64,000 nt of DNA, from assembly GCA_964481655.1 (NCBI GenBank), contig CAYZVO010000013.1, positions 1 to 64,000 on the forward strand, given 5' to 3'. The notes beneath the pieces were generated by a model. It was given only the letters and a program-made list of their open reading frames with translations. It was not told the DNA's origin and made no database searches. This DNA comes from CALDOK01 sp964481655. GTDB taxonomy: Bacteria; Myxococcota_A; UBA796; JAFGLY01. The translations under genes and the position numbers were made by a program. Positions 51,162-59,521 of this stretch are shown here, piece by piece. Position 1 is the first letter of the stretch. Every line of letters starts with the position of its first letter.

Positions 51162-52739
51162 CTAGGCGCTGTGCATCCAGCGGCGCAGGACCTGGGTGGA
51201 GGCCTCGGTCTGGGCTTCGACCAGGCGGTTGAGCTCGCGGGCGTCCACGGCTTCGAAGTTGTCCACCATGTGGCGCAGGCGGTCGGCCAGGGAGACCTCG
51301 TCTTCCTCGGGCTCGCCGTCGGCGACGGCGATGAGGTTGCCGTCGGGACCCACGGCCATGGCCGTCTGGGGCTCGGGACCGCGCACGGCCACGGCCATCA
51401 GCGGACGGATGACGAAGGCGAAGACCAGCAGCAGCGCCAGGGCGGCCAGGGCGTAGGGCAGGTAGCGCAGCAGGTCGAAGGGAGCCTCGGCCAGCTCGGC
51501 GTTGGCCTGCACCAGCTCGGCGTTGAAGGGCATGAAGCTCAGGGTGATCGAGTCACCCCGGTCCTGCTGGTAGCCGATGGCGTCCTGGACGCTGGCCTGA
51601 AGGGCCTGCTGCAGCGACTCCTCGGTGTGCAGCCCCTCGGAGGCCTCGATGATCTCGGCGATGGCGGCGGAGTCCACCGTGATGCTGGCGCTGACCCGCT
51701 CCACCGAGCCCGCCATGCGGGTCGTGTGGGTGGTCTTCTTGGTGTAGTCGTAGTTGGCCTGGGTCTGGGTGGAGCTGCGCTCGGTGCCCTTGGCGGTGGG
51801 GGCCGACTTCTCGGGCAGGTTGCTCTCGGAGCCGGGCACGCCGCCGGAGGTGCTCCCGGTGGACTCCTCTTCGATGAGCTGCTCGGAGATGGTGACCTGG
51901 CTGTTCGGGTCCAGCTCCTGGACGGTCTCTTCCTGGTGGGTGTCATCCAGGGCGACGGCCACGGAGACGTCGAAGCGGTCGGGGCTGCCCAGCAGCTTGG
52001 TGAGGCTCTTCTCGAGGCGCTCGGCGAGGCTGATCTCCACCGCCCGCTGCTTGTCCACGAGGTCTGCGGCGTGCTGGGTCAGCGGGTCGGAGTCCTCGTT
52101 GTCGGTCAGGATGCTGCCCGCGGCGTCGGTGAGCACCACGTCGCTGGCCTCGAGGCCCTGGACCGCGCCGGCCACCAGAGAGGTGATGCCGGCGATCTGG
52201 CGCTTGGTGAGGGACGCGCCGGGGCGCAGGCGCAGGGTCACGGAGGCCGAGCCCTCGCGGCGATCCCGGAGGAAGGAGCTCTCGTCGGGGAGCACGATGT
52301 GCACCCGGCAGGCCTCGACCTCGTCCAGGGACTGCAGGGTGCGGGTGAGCTCGCCCTGCAGGGCGCGCTGGTAGTACCAGTCTTCGCGGCGGGGGGTGGT
52401 GCCGGCGGAGATGGTCTCGATGATCTCGAGGCCCACCACGTTGCCGGTGGAGGCGATGTCCACCTTGGCCTCGCCGGCCAGGTGCTTGGGGACGCTCAGG
52501 CTCGAGCCGTCGCTGCTCACGCGGAAGGGGACGTTGCGCTCTTCGAGGGCCGTCTTGGCGGCGGCCATGGCCTCGGGATCGTTCTCGGTGAAGACCACCT
52601 GGTAGGAGTCCCGGGAGGCCCAGATGCCGACGCCGACCAGGGCGACGAGGGTGATGGCCAGCGCGATCCAGAGGACGCGCTGTCGTGCGGGCTCGAGGCC
52701 ATCGTAGAAGTTCCGCAGCTGCTCGACGATCTGGTTCAC
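51162..52739 (-). CDS. fliF: Flagellar MS-ring protein FliF
   Basis: The 525-residue protein has two membrane helices (about 21-41 and 435-457) and the ring-building motifs between them (YQVVFTENDPEAMAAAKTALEERNVPFRV, TSAGTTPRREDWYYQRALQGELTRTLQSLDEVEACRVHIVLPDESSF, GAVQGLEASDVVLTDAAG). The C-terminal cytoplasmic helix that normally holds FliG is present (VDARELNRLVEAQTEASTQVLRRW). Length is typical. Confidence 0.97.
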   Translation of the reverse strand: MNQIVEQLRNFYDGLEPARQRVLWIALAITLVALVGVGIWASRDSYQVVFTENDPEAMAAAKTALEERNVPFRVSSDGSSLSVPKHLAGEAKVDIASTGNVVGLEIIETISAGTTPRREDWYYQRALQGELTRTLQSLDEVEACRVHIVLPDESSFLRDRREGSASVTLRLRPGASLTKRQIAGITSLVAGAVQGLEASDVVLTDAAGSILTDNEDSDPLTQHAADLVDKQRAVEISLAERLEKSLTKLLGSPDRFDVSVAVALDDTHQEETVQELDPNSQVTISEQLIEEESTGSTSGGVPGSESNLPEKSAPTAKGTERSSTQTQANYDYTKKTTHTTRMAGSVERVSASITVDSAAIAEIIEASEGLHTEESLQQALQASVQDAIGYQQDRGDSITLSFMPFNAELVQANAELAEAPFDLLRYLPYALAALALLLVFAFVIRPLMAVAVRGPEPQTAMAVGPDGNLIAVADGEPEEDEVSLADRLRHMVDNFEAVDARELNRLVEAQTEASTQVLRRWMHSA

Positions 52740-52752
52740 GGTCTACCCCCGT

Positions 52753-53154
52753 TCACTTGCCGTCGCCGGCGGCGTAGCGGAGCATGGCCAGGCGGCGGCT
52801 GATGCCCTGGCTGACGCCGCTGAAGAGCATGGCGTTCTCGGCCAGCCGCGCGGCTTCGCGCTCGGCGACCACAGAGTTTCCGTCCAGGGCCCAGGGCGGC
52901 GCCTCGAGCTCATCGACCTCGGGGTTGGCGGCGCTGCCGCCGATGCCCGAGAGGTGGGCCTCGTTGGTCCGGCGCATGCCCTCGCCCTGCTCGACGGCCT
53001 GGCTGAGGATCTCGTCGAAGGGGATGACCTTCGCCTTGTACCCAGGGGTGTCCGCGTTGGCGAGGTTGGTCGCCGTCAGGCTGTGCTGAGCCTGCCGTAG
53101 ATCGAGCACGCGCTGCAGGCCTTGGTGCAAGCCGTCGAAGAGCAGCTGACTCAT
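52753..53154 (-). CDS. flgB: Flagellar rod protein FlgB
   Basis: The 133-residue protein carries the rod-protein N-terminal motif (LRQAQHSLTATNLANADTPGYKAK) and the C-terminal helix (EREAARLAENAMLFSGVSQGISRRLAMLRYA). It forms part of the proximal rod. Usually flgC and fliE follow it; here fliF follows after 13 bases. It starts the flgB-fliF-fliH-fliI operon and has a sigma-28 promoter. Confidence 0.93.
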   Translation of the reverse strand: MSQLLFDGLHQGLQRVLDLRQAQHSLTATNLANADTPGYKAKVIPFDEILSQAVEQGEGMRRTNEAHLSGIGGSAANPEVDELEAPPWALDGNSVVAEREAARLAENAMLFSGVSQGISRRLAMLRYAAGDGK

Positions 53155-53183
53155 CTCGCCCTCGGGATCTTGGGTTCGCCCTC

Positions 53184-53210
53184 TAATCGGACGGTTGACG
53201 GATCACTTTA
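53184..53210 (-). promoter_or_regulatory. Sigma-28-type promoter for flgB-fliF-fliH-fliI
   Basis: On the minus strand TAAAGTGA, 11 bases, TCCGATTA; it fits the FliA consensus with the exact spacer. It lies 30 bases before the flgB start. A run of eight A (53225-53232) precedes the -35 by 14 bases, as at the fliN promoter. Confidence 0.7.
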
Positions 53211-53318
53211 GGGCCCACGGCCACTTTTTTTTCGAAGGCCCCGAGTGAGCCCCTGTGTGACACATGGATCGACACATCCCGCGCGCGGGCGCGGGAGCGG
53301 GTGGTGGGCCCTCGGGGG

Positions 53319-55487
53319 TCAGTCGGAGCGTCTGGCGCTGACCTCGGCGTCGAACTCCGCGGCCTCCAGATCCTCCTGCCCGAGCAGCGCCCAGATGTCG
53401 CGCTCGGACAGCAGGGCCCGGCGGCTCATGCCCGCCGCGGGGTCCCCGGCGTCGGCGGGGCCCACCCCGATGTACTCGGCGTGGCGTGCATCGGTGGGGG
53501 TCTCGATGCGCCCGGCGGCCTCGCGGGCCACCTCGGCGGCTTCGGCCTCCCGCCCCTCGGACATCAGGCAGCGGGCCAGCGCCAGGAAGGGCAGGGGATC
53601 CGAGACCCGCTCGAGCTTGCGCGAGGGCATCAGGAGGCGCTGCAGGGAGGGGATGGCCTGGGTGCAGCGTCCGGCCCGCGCGTCGCGAAGCGCCAGCTGG
53701 ATCTGCGCCTGGTCGCGGGTGTCCGGCCAGCGGGCGGCGGCGCGGTAGGCGGCGACCGCGGCCTCGTCGTCTCCGGTGGCCTCGAGGATTCGACCCTCGA
53801 GCAGCGAGCGCTGCCCGCGGTACGCGGCCGGGAGCTCCCGGCGGCCCAGGTACTCGAGGGTCTCGAGGGCCTCGGGGTTGCGGCCGGCCTCGGCGTACAG
53901 TCCCGCCAGGCGGAACACCAGCACCGGGTCGTCGCCGTCCTGGGCGGACAGCACGTAGAAGGCGTCACCGAGCACCCGGCGCGCCTCGTCGGGGAGGCCC
54001 ATGGACTCGAAGGCGTCGGCCACCAGCAGCAGCGGGGTGTAGTCCTCGGTCTGGTCCAGCAGCTTGCGGGACCAGGTCTGGCGGTGCAGCGCGGCGATGT
54101 CGACCCAGCGCAGCTGCCGATGCATGGCCTCGAGTGCGTCGAAGTACAGGTCGAGCTGCCGATCGCCGGCGTCGGAGCTGGCGAAGCGGGAGGCGTGCTG
54201 CTCTTCGAGCTGCTTGAGATCCTCCATGGCGCTGGTGCTCTCTCCGAAGAGGATGTTCACCTGCGCCAGCAGGTAGAGGGCCTCGGCCGCCCGGGGGCTG
54301 CGCTCCTGGGCCAGCTCCCGCAGGGGAGGGATGACCCGGGGCCAGGAGGTGCTCTCGAGGGCCAGCAGCTGAGTGTGGAGCCGACGCAGCTGTCCGAGCT
54401 CGGCCGGCGCGCGACCGTAGGCCCGTGAGGCGCCATCCAGGTCGTGGGTGGCCAGCAGGGCGTCGCCGAGGCGCAGGGAGACCCAGGGGCGCAGCTCGGG
54501 CTGGACCCTGGACTCGAGGCCCTGCAGCACGATGATGCTGGTCTCGAAGTGGTTGTCCCGCTGCAGCAGCTCCGCCGCCAGCAGCCAGGCCTCCGGCCGT
54601 CCGCTGGCGGCAAGCAGGGCGTGGGCGGTGGGCGTGGCGGGGGGATCGGCCGTGGCCAGGCTCACCAGGGCCAGGGACTCGAGGACCTGCTCCGGGGAGG
54701 CACCCGCGGCCCAGCCGGCCTCCAGGTGATCCCGGGCCTCGTCCCACGCACCCAGGGTGAGGGCCACCCGGGCTCGGGTCATGGCGATGGTCTGCTGGTC
54801 GAAGACCGTGTCGAACTCCGGCAGGCGATCGAAGTAGTAGCTGGCCTCCCGGGAGAAGCCGAGCTCGAGGTAGTTCCAGCCCAGGGCGTAGGCCGCGTGG
54901 GCCCGCTCCCGCTCGGAGGCGGACTCGAGGAAGGTCTCGCGCGCGTCGTCGATGGACCGCCACGAGCCGGCGCTCACGCCGGGCGCGTAGACCGGCAGCA
55001 GCGGCTGGTAGTCCGTGGGGTCCACCGCCGGCAGCAGCGCCTGCCCGTACAGGAAGGTCATCGGCAGGCCAGGGGGGCCGGCGGCCTCGGGCAGGTCTTC
55101 ACCGAGCAACAGCTGCTCGATGGTCACCGGCTCGAGGGACAGCTTGTCGTCCGTGGGCACCCGCGGGCGTGTCCCCAGCTGCAGGGTGGCGCCGTCGATG
55201 CGCGCGGTCAGCTCCAGCTCATCGTCGGACAGCAGCGCCCGGACGGTCCAGCTCCGGTCGCCGACACCGATGATCTCGAGCTCGAGGATGCCCTCGGTGG
55301 TGCGGCCGCCGAGCAAGGCGTCGAGATCGGAGCTGCAGCCTCGCACCATCATGCTGGACCGGGCCGGCTGCACCGACCGGAACATCTGGATCTCGGTCCC
55401 AGGCTCGACCTCGACCTCGAGCACACCCGTCTCGGCGGCGGCCGAGCCGCTGCCGATGAGCACCGCGAGGGTGAGGGCGAGGGGCAT
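53319..55487 (-). CDS. Large secreted TPR protein in a sigma-28 operon
   Basis: The 722-residue protein has a signal peptide (1-18, GSAAAE) and an N-terminal beta-rich region (about 20-130). Over ten tetratricopeptide repeats follow (ARETFLESASERERAHAAYALGWNYLELGFSREA; YLLAQVNILFGESTSAMEDLKQLEEQ and others). The acidic C-terminus includes the last helix DLEAAEFDAEVSARRSD. It follows the outer-membrane-barrel gene with abutting stop and start (TAGATG). No known flagellar protein matches. Its promoter and position suggest a motility-linked periplasmic or outer-membrane assembly. Confidence 0.75.
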   Translation of the reverse strand: MPLALTLAVLIGSGSAAAETGVLEVEVEPGTEIQMFRSVQPARSSMMVRGCSSDLDALLGGRTTEGILELEIIGVGDRSWTVRALLSDDELELTARIDGATLQLGTRPRVPTDDKLSLEPVTIEQLLLGEDLPEAAGPPGLPMTFLYGQALLPAVDPTDYQPLLPVYAPGVSAGSWRSIDDARETFLESASERERAHAAYALGWNYLELGFSREASYYFDRLPEFDTVFDQQTIAMTRARVALTLGAWDEARDHLEAGWAAGASPEQVLESLALVSLATADPPATPTAHALLAASGRPEAWLLAAELLQRDNHFETSIIVLQGLESRVQPELRPWVSLRLGDALLATHDLDGASRAYGRAPAELGQLRRLHTQLLALESTSWPRVIPPLRELAQERSPRAAEALYLLAQVNILFGESTSAMEDLKQLEEQHASRFASSDAGDRQLDLYFDALEAMHRQLRWVDIAALHRQTWSRKLLDQTEDYTPLLLVADAFESMGLPDEARRVLGDAFYVLSAQDGDDPVLVFRLAGLYAEAGRNPEALETLEYLGRRELPAAYRGQRSLLEGRILEATGDDEAAVAAYRAAARWPDTRDQAQIQLALRDARAGRCTQAIPSLQRLLMPSRKLERVSDPLPFLALARCLMSEGREAEAAEVAREAAGRIETPTDARHAEYIGVGPADAGDPAAGMSRRALLSERDIWALLGQEDLEAAEFDAEVSARRSD

Positions 55488-56168
55488 CTAGAGCCTCGCC
55501 ACCAGCCCGACGCCGACGCGCCAGGCGCTCAGATCGAAGCCCGTACCCACGCCGAAGGGCTGGTGCTGACGTCGTCCCAGCACCAGCTCGAGGTCCACGC
55601 TCTGCAGGACGTTCTTCGCGTCCCGGCGGATGCTCTGCTGGACCAGGCCGGTGTCGAAGCGCGCCCCGGCCTGGAAGGCGGGACCGAACTTGGTGCCCGT
55701 GATGGTCTGGTTCCTGGAGCTGTGGGTGAAGGCCGTGATGGCGCAGCCGACCGCCCCGAAGACCTCGACGCGGTCGATGCGATGGGAGGCCGAGACGGAC
55801 AGCGCCATAGGGATCAGCTCGAAGCTGGTCTGGTCGTCGTCGGCGGTGGCGCGCTGGCTCGTCTCGGGGGTGTGCGCCATACCGGTGAGGCTGTGGTAGC
55901 CGGCCTCGAAGTCCACCGAGAGGAAACGCCAGGCGCGGTAGGAGATGAAGCCGCCGCCCCCGAAGCGGGAGGATCGGCCCAGCTCGCGCACCAGGTAGGT
56001 GTCCTGCCAGACCTCGCCCACGCCGCGGGCGCCAAGCAGCAGGCCGGCGCTCTCGTCGTCGGTGGGCTCGTCGCTCTGGGCCAGCGCGATGGCGGGACAC
56101 AGCACCAGCAGCACCAGGAACAGGCCGCAGGCGCGGCGCAGGGTGCTGGTGAGGCAGGGGGCAGCCAT
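55488..56168 (-). CDS. Putative outer-membrane beta-barrel protein in a sigma-28 operon
   Basis: The 226-residue protein starts at the ATG ending at 56168 (GGAG five bases upstream), with a signal peptide to about 29 (AIALAQ). About eight to ten amphipathic strands are seen (YLVRELGRSSRFGGGGFISYRAW, FLSVDFEAGYHSL, RVEVFGAVGCAITAF, FGPAFQAGARFD, LSAWRVGVGLVARL), ending in a hydrophobic strand. This is typical of small outer-membrane barrels. It is co-transcribed with the TPR protein and preceded by a sigma-28-type promoter. The function is unknown. Confidence 0.75.
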   Translation of the reverse strand: MAAPCLTSTLRRACGLFLVLLVLCPAIALAQSDEPTDDESAGLLLGARGVGEVWQDTYLVRELGRSSRFGGGGFISYRAWRFLSVDFEAGYHSLTGMAHTPETSQRATADDDQTSFELIPMALSVSASHRIDRVEVFGAVGCAITAFTHSSRNQTITGTKFGPAFQAGARFDTGLVQQSIRRDAKNVLQSVDLELVLGRRQHQPFGVGTGFDLSAWRVGVGLVARL

Positions 56169-56197
56169 GGGCGCTCCGTGGGCTCGGGTCGTCCCCG

Positions 56198-56224
56198 CTA
56201 TCGGTCGCCGGACAGCGGGCTTTA
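56198..56224 (-). promoter_or_regulatory. Sigma-28-type promoter for the outer-membrane-barrel/TPR operon
   Basis: On the minus strand TAAAGCCC, 11 bases, ACCGATAG, with the exact FliA spacing. It lies 30 bases before the start at 56168 and after the flagellin terminator. Confidence 0.7.
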
Positions 56225-56258
56225 GGATGTTGTGGCGGTTTCTCGAGTGAAACATCAG

Positions 56259-56289
56259 GCGCCGCCGGCGCAGGTGTCGCCGGCGGCGC
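56259..56289 (-). terminator. Flagellin terminator hairpin
   Basis: GCGCCGCCGGCG pairs perfectly with CGCCGGCGGCGC (12 bases) around a 7-base loop, 36 bases past the flagellin stop codon. The T-tract is short (TGATGTTT), but the stem is very stable. Confidence 0.7.
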
Positions 56290-56324
56290 GGTGCCGCGAG
56301 AAGGGGCGTCGAACCGGGGTTGCG

Positions 56325-57155
56325 CTAACCGAGCAGGTTCAGCACACCCTGGTTCATGTTCTTGGCCTGGGCGAGCACCGATACACCCGCCTGTTGCAGG
56401 ATCTGGTTTCGTGCCAGCTCCGCCGTCTCGTAGGCGAAGTCCGCGTCGCGGATCTGGCTCTCGGCGCTCTCGAGGTTCTCGACGTAGGTCTCCATGTTCT
56501 GCAGCGCCGAATCCAGGCGGTTCTGCACCGCACCGAGGTTGGACCGGATGTCGCTCACCGAGTCCAGGGCCGTGTCGAACACGTCGATGGCGGCCTGCGC
56601 CCCGGTCACGCTGCTGAGGTCCACCGCGGCGGTGTCCACGCCCAGGGTGGAGGCGGTCAGATCGCCCAGGATGATGGTGATGCGGTCGTCGGCCGAGTTG
56701 TTGATTCCGACCTGGACGTCCAGGTTGGTGTTCGTTCCATCCGCCAGCGCGAGACCGTTGAACGTCGTGCTGGAGGCGATGCGGTCGATCTCGGACGAGA
56801 GCTGCTCGTACTCGGTCTGGATGTAGGCGCGCTCGTCGTCGGCCAGGGTCTCCGAAGAGCTCTGGACCGCCAGCTCACGCATGCGGACCAGCAGGTCGCT
56901 TACCTCGTCGGTGGCGCCTTCAGCGGTCTGCAGCACGGAGATTCCGTCGTTGGTGTTGCGCATGGCCTGGCGCCCGGACACGCTCTGCGACTCCAGGCTC
57001 TCGGCCACACCGAGCCCTGCAGCATCGTCAGCGGCGCGAGCGATGCGCAGGCCGCTGGAGATCCGCCCGTAGCTCCCTTCGAGATCTCGAGTGGTACGGT
57101 TGAGATTGGTGATTGCGTTCAGGGACGCTGTGTTGGTGTTGACGACGAGTGCCAT
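56325..57155 (-). CDS. fliC: Flagellin
   Basis: The 276-residue flagellin has the conserved N-terminal D0/D1 region (LVVNTNTASLNAITNLNRTTRDLEGSYGRISSGLRIARAADDAAGLGVAESL) and the C-terminal helix (NQILQQAGVSVLAQAKNMNQGVLNLL). The variable centre is short (about 135-185), so the filament surface should be smooth. It follows flgL by about 106 bases and has its own ribosome site (AAGGAG). I find no clear sigma-28 box upstream; it may be read from flgM or from an unrecognised promoter. Confidence 0.97.
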   Translation of the reverse strand: MALVVNTNTASLNAITNLNRTTRDLEGSYGRISSGLRIARAADDAAGLGVAESLESQSVSGRQAMRNTNDGISVLQTAEGATDEVSDLLVRMRELAVQSSSETLADDERAYIQTEYEQLSSEIDRIASSTTFNGLALADGTNTNLDVQVGINNSADDRITIILGDLTASTLGVDTAAVDLSSVTGAQAAIDVFDTALDSVSDIRSNLGAVQNRLDSALQNMETYVENLESAESQIRDADFAYETAELARNQILQQAGVSVLAQAKNMNQGVLNLLG

Positions 57156-57204
57156 GCGTGCTCCTTGTGTTCGAGGGCGGAGAGGGCCCTCGCGTCGTTG
57201 GTAC

Positions 57205-57237
57205 AGGCGTCTGGTTGATGGGGGTGGTTAGACGCCT
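57205..57237 (-). other. Inverted repeat in the flagellin leader
   Basis: AGGCGTCT and AGACGCCT pair perfectly over eight bases with a 17-base loop, about 50 bases before the flagellin start. As RNA it would form a leader hairpin that could stabilise the message or bind a regulator. Confidence 0.4.
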
Positions 57238-57261
57238 ATGGAACGCCCTGAACGGGCGAAA

Positions 57262-58137
57262 CTACATCATCGAGAATAGGTTCATAGATTGGGATGAGGC
57301 CGTGATCTGGAGCACCGCCTCGTAGTTTGACTGCAGCTCTGCAAGAGATGTGTAGACTGAGACAGCGTCGGCGCCCGCGGTGGTCTCGAGGGCCTCGGAG
57401 AGCAGGGTGGTCATGTTCTCCGAGACGGTCAGCGCGTCCTCGGCCGTGTTGAACTCGGTGGCGACCTCGCTGCGGGCCAGGTTGATCTGGTCCGTGGCCT
57501 CGCCCAGGGTGTCGATGGAGGTCGAGATGGCGTCGGTGTCGTCGGCGCCCAGCGCGGTGACCAGGTCGGCCATCGCGGCGAAGATGTCCGTTGTGCCCTG
57601 CAGCAGGTCGCTGCCGACGAACCCGGTGGCGACGTCTTGTTCGCCACTGATCATGGTCGCCGGGGCGTCGGTGTCGCCGAGGTAGGTCCCGGTCGCGTCG
57701 TAGGCCGCGCTGTCGTAGGCGTTGCCGGAGAAGATGTAGCGCCCGCCGACGTCGGTGTTGGCCAGGGCCACCAGCTCGTCCATCAGCGCCTGGACCTCGT
57801 CCGCACCCGCGGCCCGGTCGTCGCTGTTGTAGGTCTCCGAGGCGTACTGGGTGGCCAGCTCGCGGGCGGAGCTGAGCAGGTCGGACATGCTGGAGAGGGC
57901 GTCCTCGGCGGCGTCCAGGTAGCTCATGGCCCGCTCGGAGTTGGTCCCCCAGGTGCCCTGGTCCTCGATCTGCGAGGAGAGGCTGTGCAGGTACTCGACC
58001 TGCTCGGGGGCGTCCGACGGGCGGTTGATCTCGAGGCCGGTGGTGGCCTGCTCCTGCAGGCGGGAGATCTCGCTGGAGATGTTGCCGGCAGCCTGAGTCA
58101 GGCCGTTGAGGCGCGAGGTGTAGGTGGTGCCGATCAT
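57262..58137 (-). CDS. flgL: Hook-filament junction protein FlgL
   Basis: The 291-residue protein starts at the ATG ending at 58137, overlapping the flgK stop as ATGA. It has the flagellin-like ends (TTYTSRLNGLTQAAGNISSEISRLQEQATTGLEINRPSDAPEQV; ENMTTLLSEALETTAGADAVSVYTSLAELQSNYEAVLQITA). FlgL, with FlgK, joins the hook to the filament. Confidence 0.92.
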   Translation of the reverse strand: MIGTTYTSRLNGLTQAAGNISSEISRLQEQATTGLEINRPSDAPEQVEYLHSLSSQIEDQGTWGTNSERAMSYLDAAEDALSSMSDLLSSARELATQYASETYNSDDRAAGADEVQALMDELVALANTDVGGRYIFSGNAYDSAAYDATGTYLGDTDAPATMISGEQDVATGFVGSDLLQGTTDIFAAMADLVTALGADDTDAISTSIDTLGEATDQINLARSEVATEFNTAEDALTVSENMTTLLSEALETTAGADAVSVYTSLAELQSNYEAVLQITASSQSMNLFSMM

Positions 58138-58646
58138 CGGGCCATCTCCATCAGCTCGCCGAGCATCTGGTCGCTGGCGCTGATGACGCGCGCGGCGGCC
58201 TGGTAGGCGGCCTGCCACTGGATGAGCTCCACGGCCTGGGTGTCGAGATCGACGCCGGTGATGGAGCTGTACAGGGCCTCGAGGTCGGCGGTGGAGGCGT
58301 TGGCGCTCTCGTGAGCGGCCGAGGCGGAGGCCACCTGCTGGCCGATGTTCGAGTAGACGGAGGAGACGAAGTCTTCGGCGGTCTGGGTGCCACTGGCGAA
58401 CAGGGCGCTGTCCTGGATGTCGATGAGGGAGTCCAGGTTGTCGCCGTCACCGGCGGCGGCGGTGGCCGAGCCGGCCAGGGCCAGCAGGCTGCCGTCGTCG
58501 GCGATGGTGCTGTCCACGGCCAGGCTGGAGGCGGCGTCGGTGCTGGTGTAGGTGAACAGGTCGCCGCCGGCGGCGCCGCTGGTGTCGAAGCCCGCGGCGG
58601 GCTGGGGGTTTATGGCGTCGGCGCAGGTCGAGGCGAACTCGTCCAC
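58134..58646 (-). CDS. flgK: FlgK C-terminal portion (after in-frame stop)
   Basis: The segment is in the same frame as the upstream flgK part and continues the FlgK pattern: VDEFASTCADAINPQPAAGFDTSG, then a beta-rich stretch and the C-terminal helix LYSSITGVDLDTQAVELIQWQAAYQAAARVISASDQMLGELM. It could start at the GTG ending at 58646, but no ribosome site precedes that. If the stop at 58659-58661 is an error, this is simply the second third of one 460-residue FlgK. Confidence 0.75.
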   Translation of the reverse strand: MDEFASTCADAINPQPAAGFDTSGAAGGDLFTYTSTDAASSLAVDSTIADDGSLLALAGSATAAAGDGDNLDSLIDIQDSALFASGTQTAEDFVSSVYSNIGQQVASASAAHESANASTADLEALYSSITGVDLDTQAVELIQWQAAYQAAARVISASDQMLGELMEMAR

Positions 58647-58658
58647 GTAGGCCGGGGT

Positions 58659-59516
58659 TTACACGCAGGCGTCGTGGGCCGCGATCAGGCCGCCGACCGC
58701 GCCACCGAGGGAGCCGGTCACCTCGTAGCTGCCGCCGTCGGCGGAGAGCTCGAGGACCGGGTTGCCGTCGCTGTCGGTGTCGAAGCTCAGGGTCCGGGCC
58801 GCGGTGTCGTTCACCAGGGCGTGGGCGCCCAGGTAGACGGTGATCTCGTTGCCCTCGCCGTACTCGACGGTGGCGCCGATGCTGGACGCCAGCTCGCTGA
58901 CGATGGCGTCGCGCTGGTCGAGCAGGTCGCCCTGACCCACGCTGGCGGCGTCGGTCTGGATGGACTCCTGCAGCTCGGCGATCTGCAGCAGGGCCTCGTT
59001 GATGGACTCGAGGCTGGTCTCGATCTCGCCGCGGATGCTCTCGGCGTTGGCGTCCAGGAAGCTGTGGGTGCTGCCCACGGAGGCGGCCAGGTCGCTGGCG
59101 GCGTTGAGCACGCCGGTGCGGAGGGCGCTGTCCGAGGGGTCCACCGTGGCGGCCTCGAGGCTGTCGAAGAACTCGGACAGCTCGGTGGCGATGCCGGAGC
59201 CGTCGGTCTCGGAGAACATGGCCTCGACGACCGAGAGGCTCTCGTAGAGGGAGGACTGGAACGCGGACTCGCCCTGGGACTCGATGAGGCGGCTGGAGAC
59301 CAGCTCGTCGCCGGCGCGGGCGACCTCGGAGATGGCCGTGCCCTGGCCGAACCACATCCCGCCCTGGGCGACCTGGGAGCTGGCGCTCGTGCCGAGGGTG
59401 CGGGCGTGGTAGCCGTCGGTGTTCGCGTTCGAGACGTTGTGCCCTGTCACCTCGATCCCGGCGGACGCGGCGTTGAGGCCGGTCTGACCGATGCGGATGG
59501 TGTTGAGCACAGACAT
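58659..59516 (-). CDS. flgK: Hook-filament junction protein FlgK, interrupted by TAA
   Basis: This 285-residue part carries the rod/hook motif LNTIRIGQTGLNAASAGIEVTGHNVSNANTDGYHAR and then the D1/D2 core (DLLDQRDAIVSELASSIGATVEYG). It ends at TAA in GLIAAHDACV, where intact FlgK continues into the DEFA region that follows in the same frame. FlgK joins hook and filament. Either the gene is a nonsense mutant or the base is wrong; in GGGGTTTA (plus strand) one G-to-T change would restore Ser. It lies between flgN and flgL. Confidence 0.85.
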   Translation of the reverse strand: MSVLNTIRIGQTGLNAASAGIEVTGHNVSNANTDGYHARTLGTSASSQVAQGGMWFGQGTAISEVARAGDELVSSRLIESQGESAFQSSLYESLSVVEAMFSETDGSGIATELSEFFDSLEAATVDPSDSALRTGVLNAASDLAASVGSTHSFLDANAESIRGEIETSLESINEALLQIAELQESIQTDAASVGQGDLLDQRDAIVSELASSIGATVEYGEGNEITVYLGAHALVNDTAARTLSFDTDSDGNPVLELSADGGSYEVTGSLGGAVGGLIAAHDACV

Positions 59517-59521
59517 GATGC

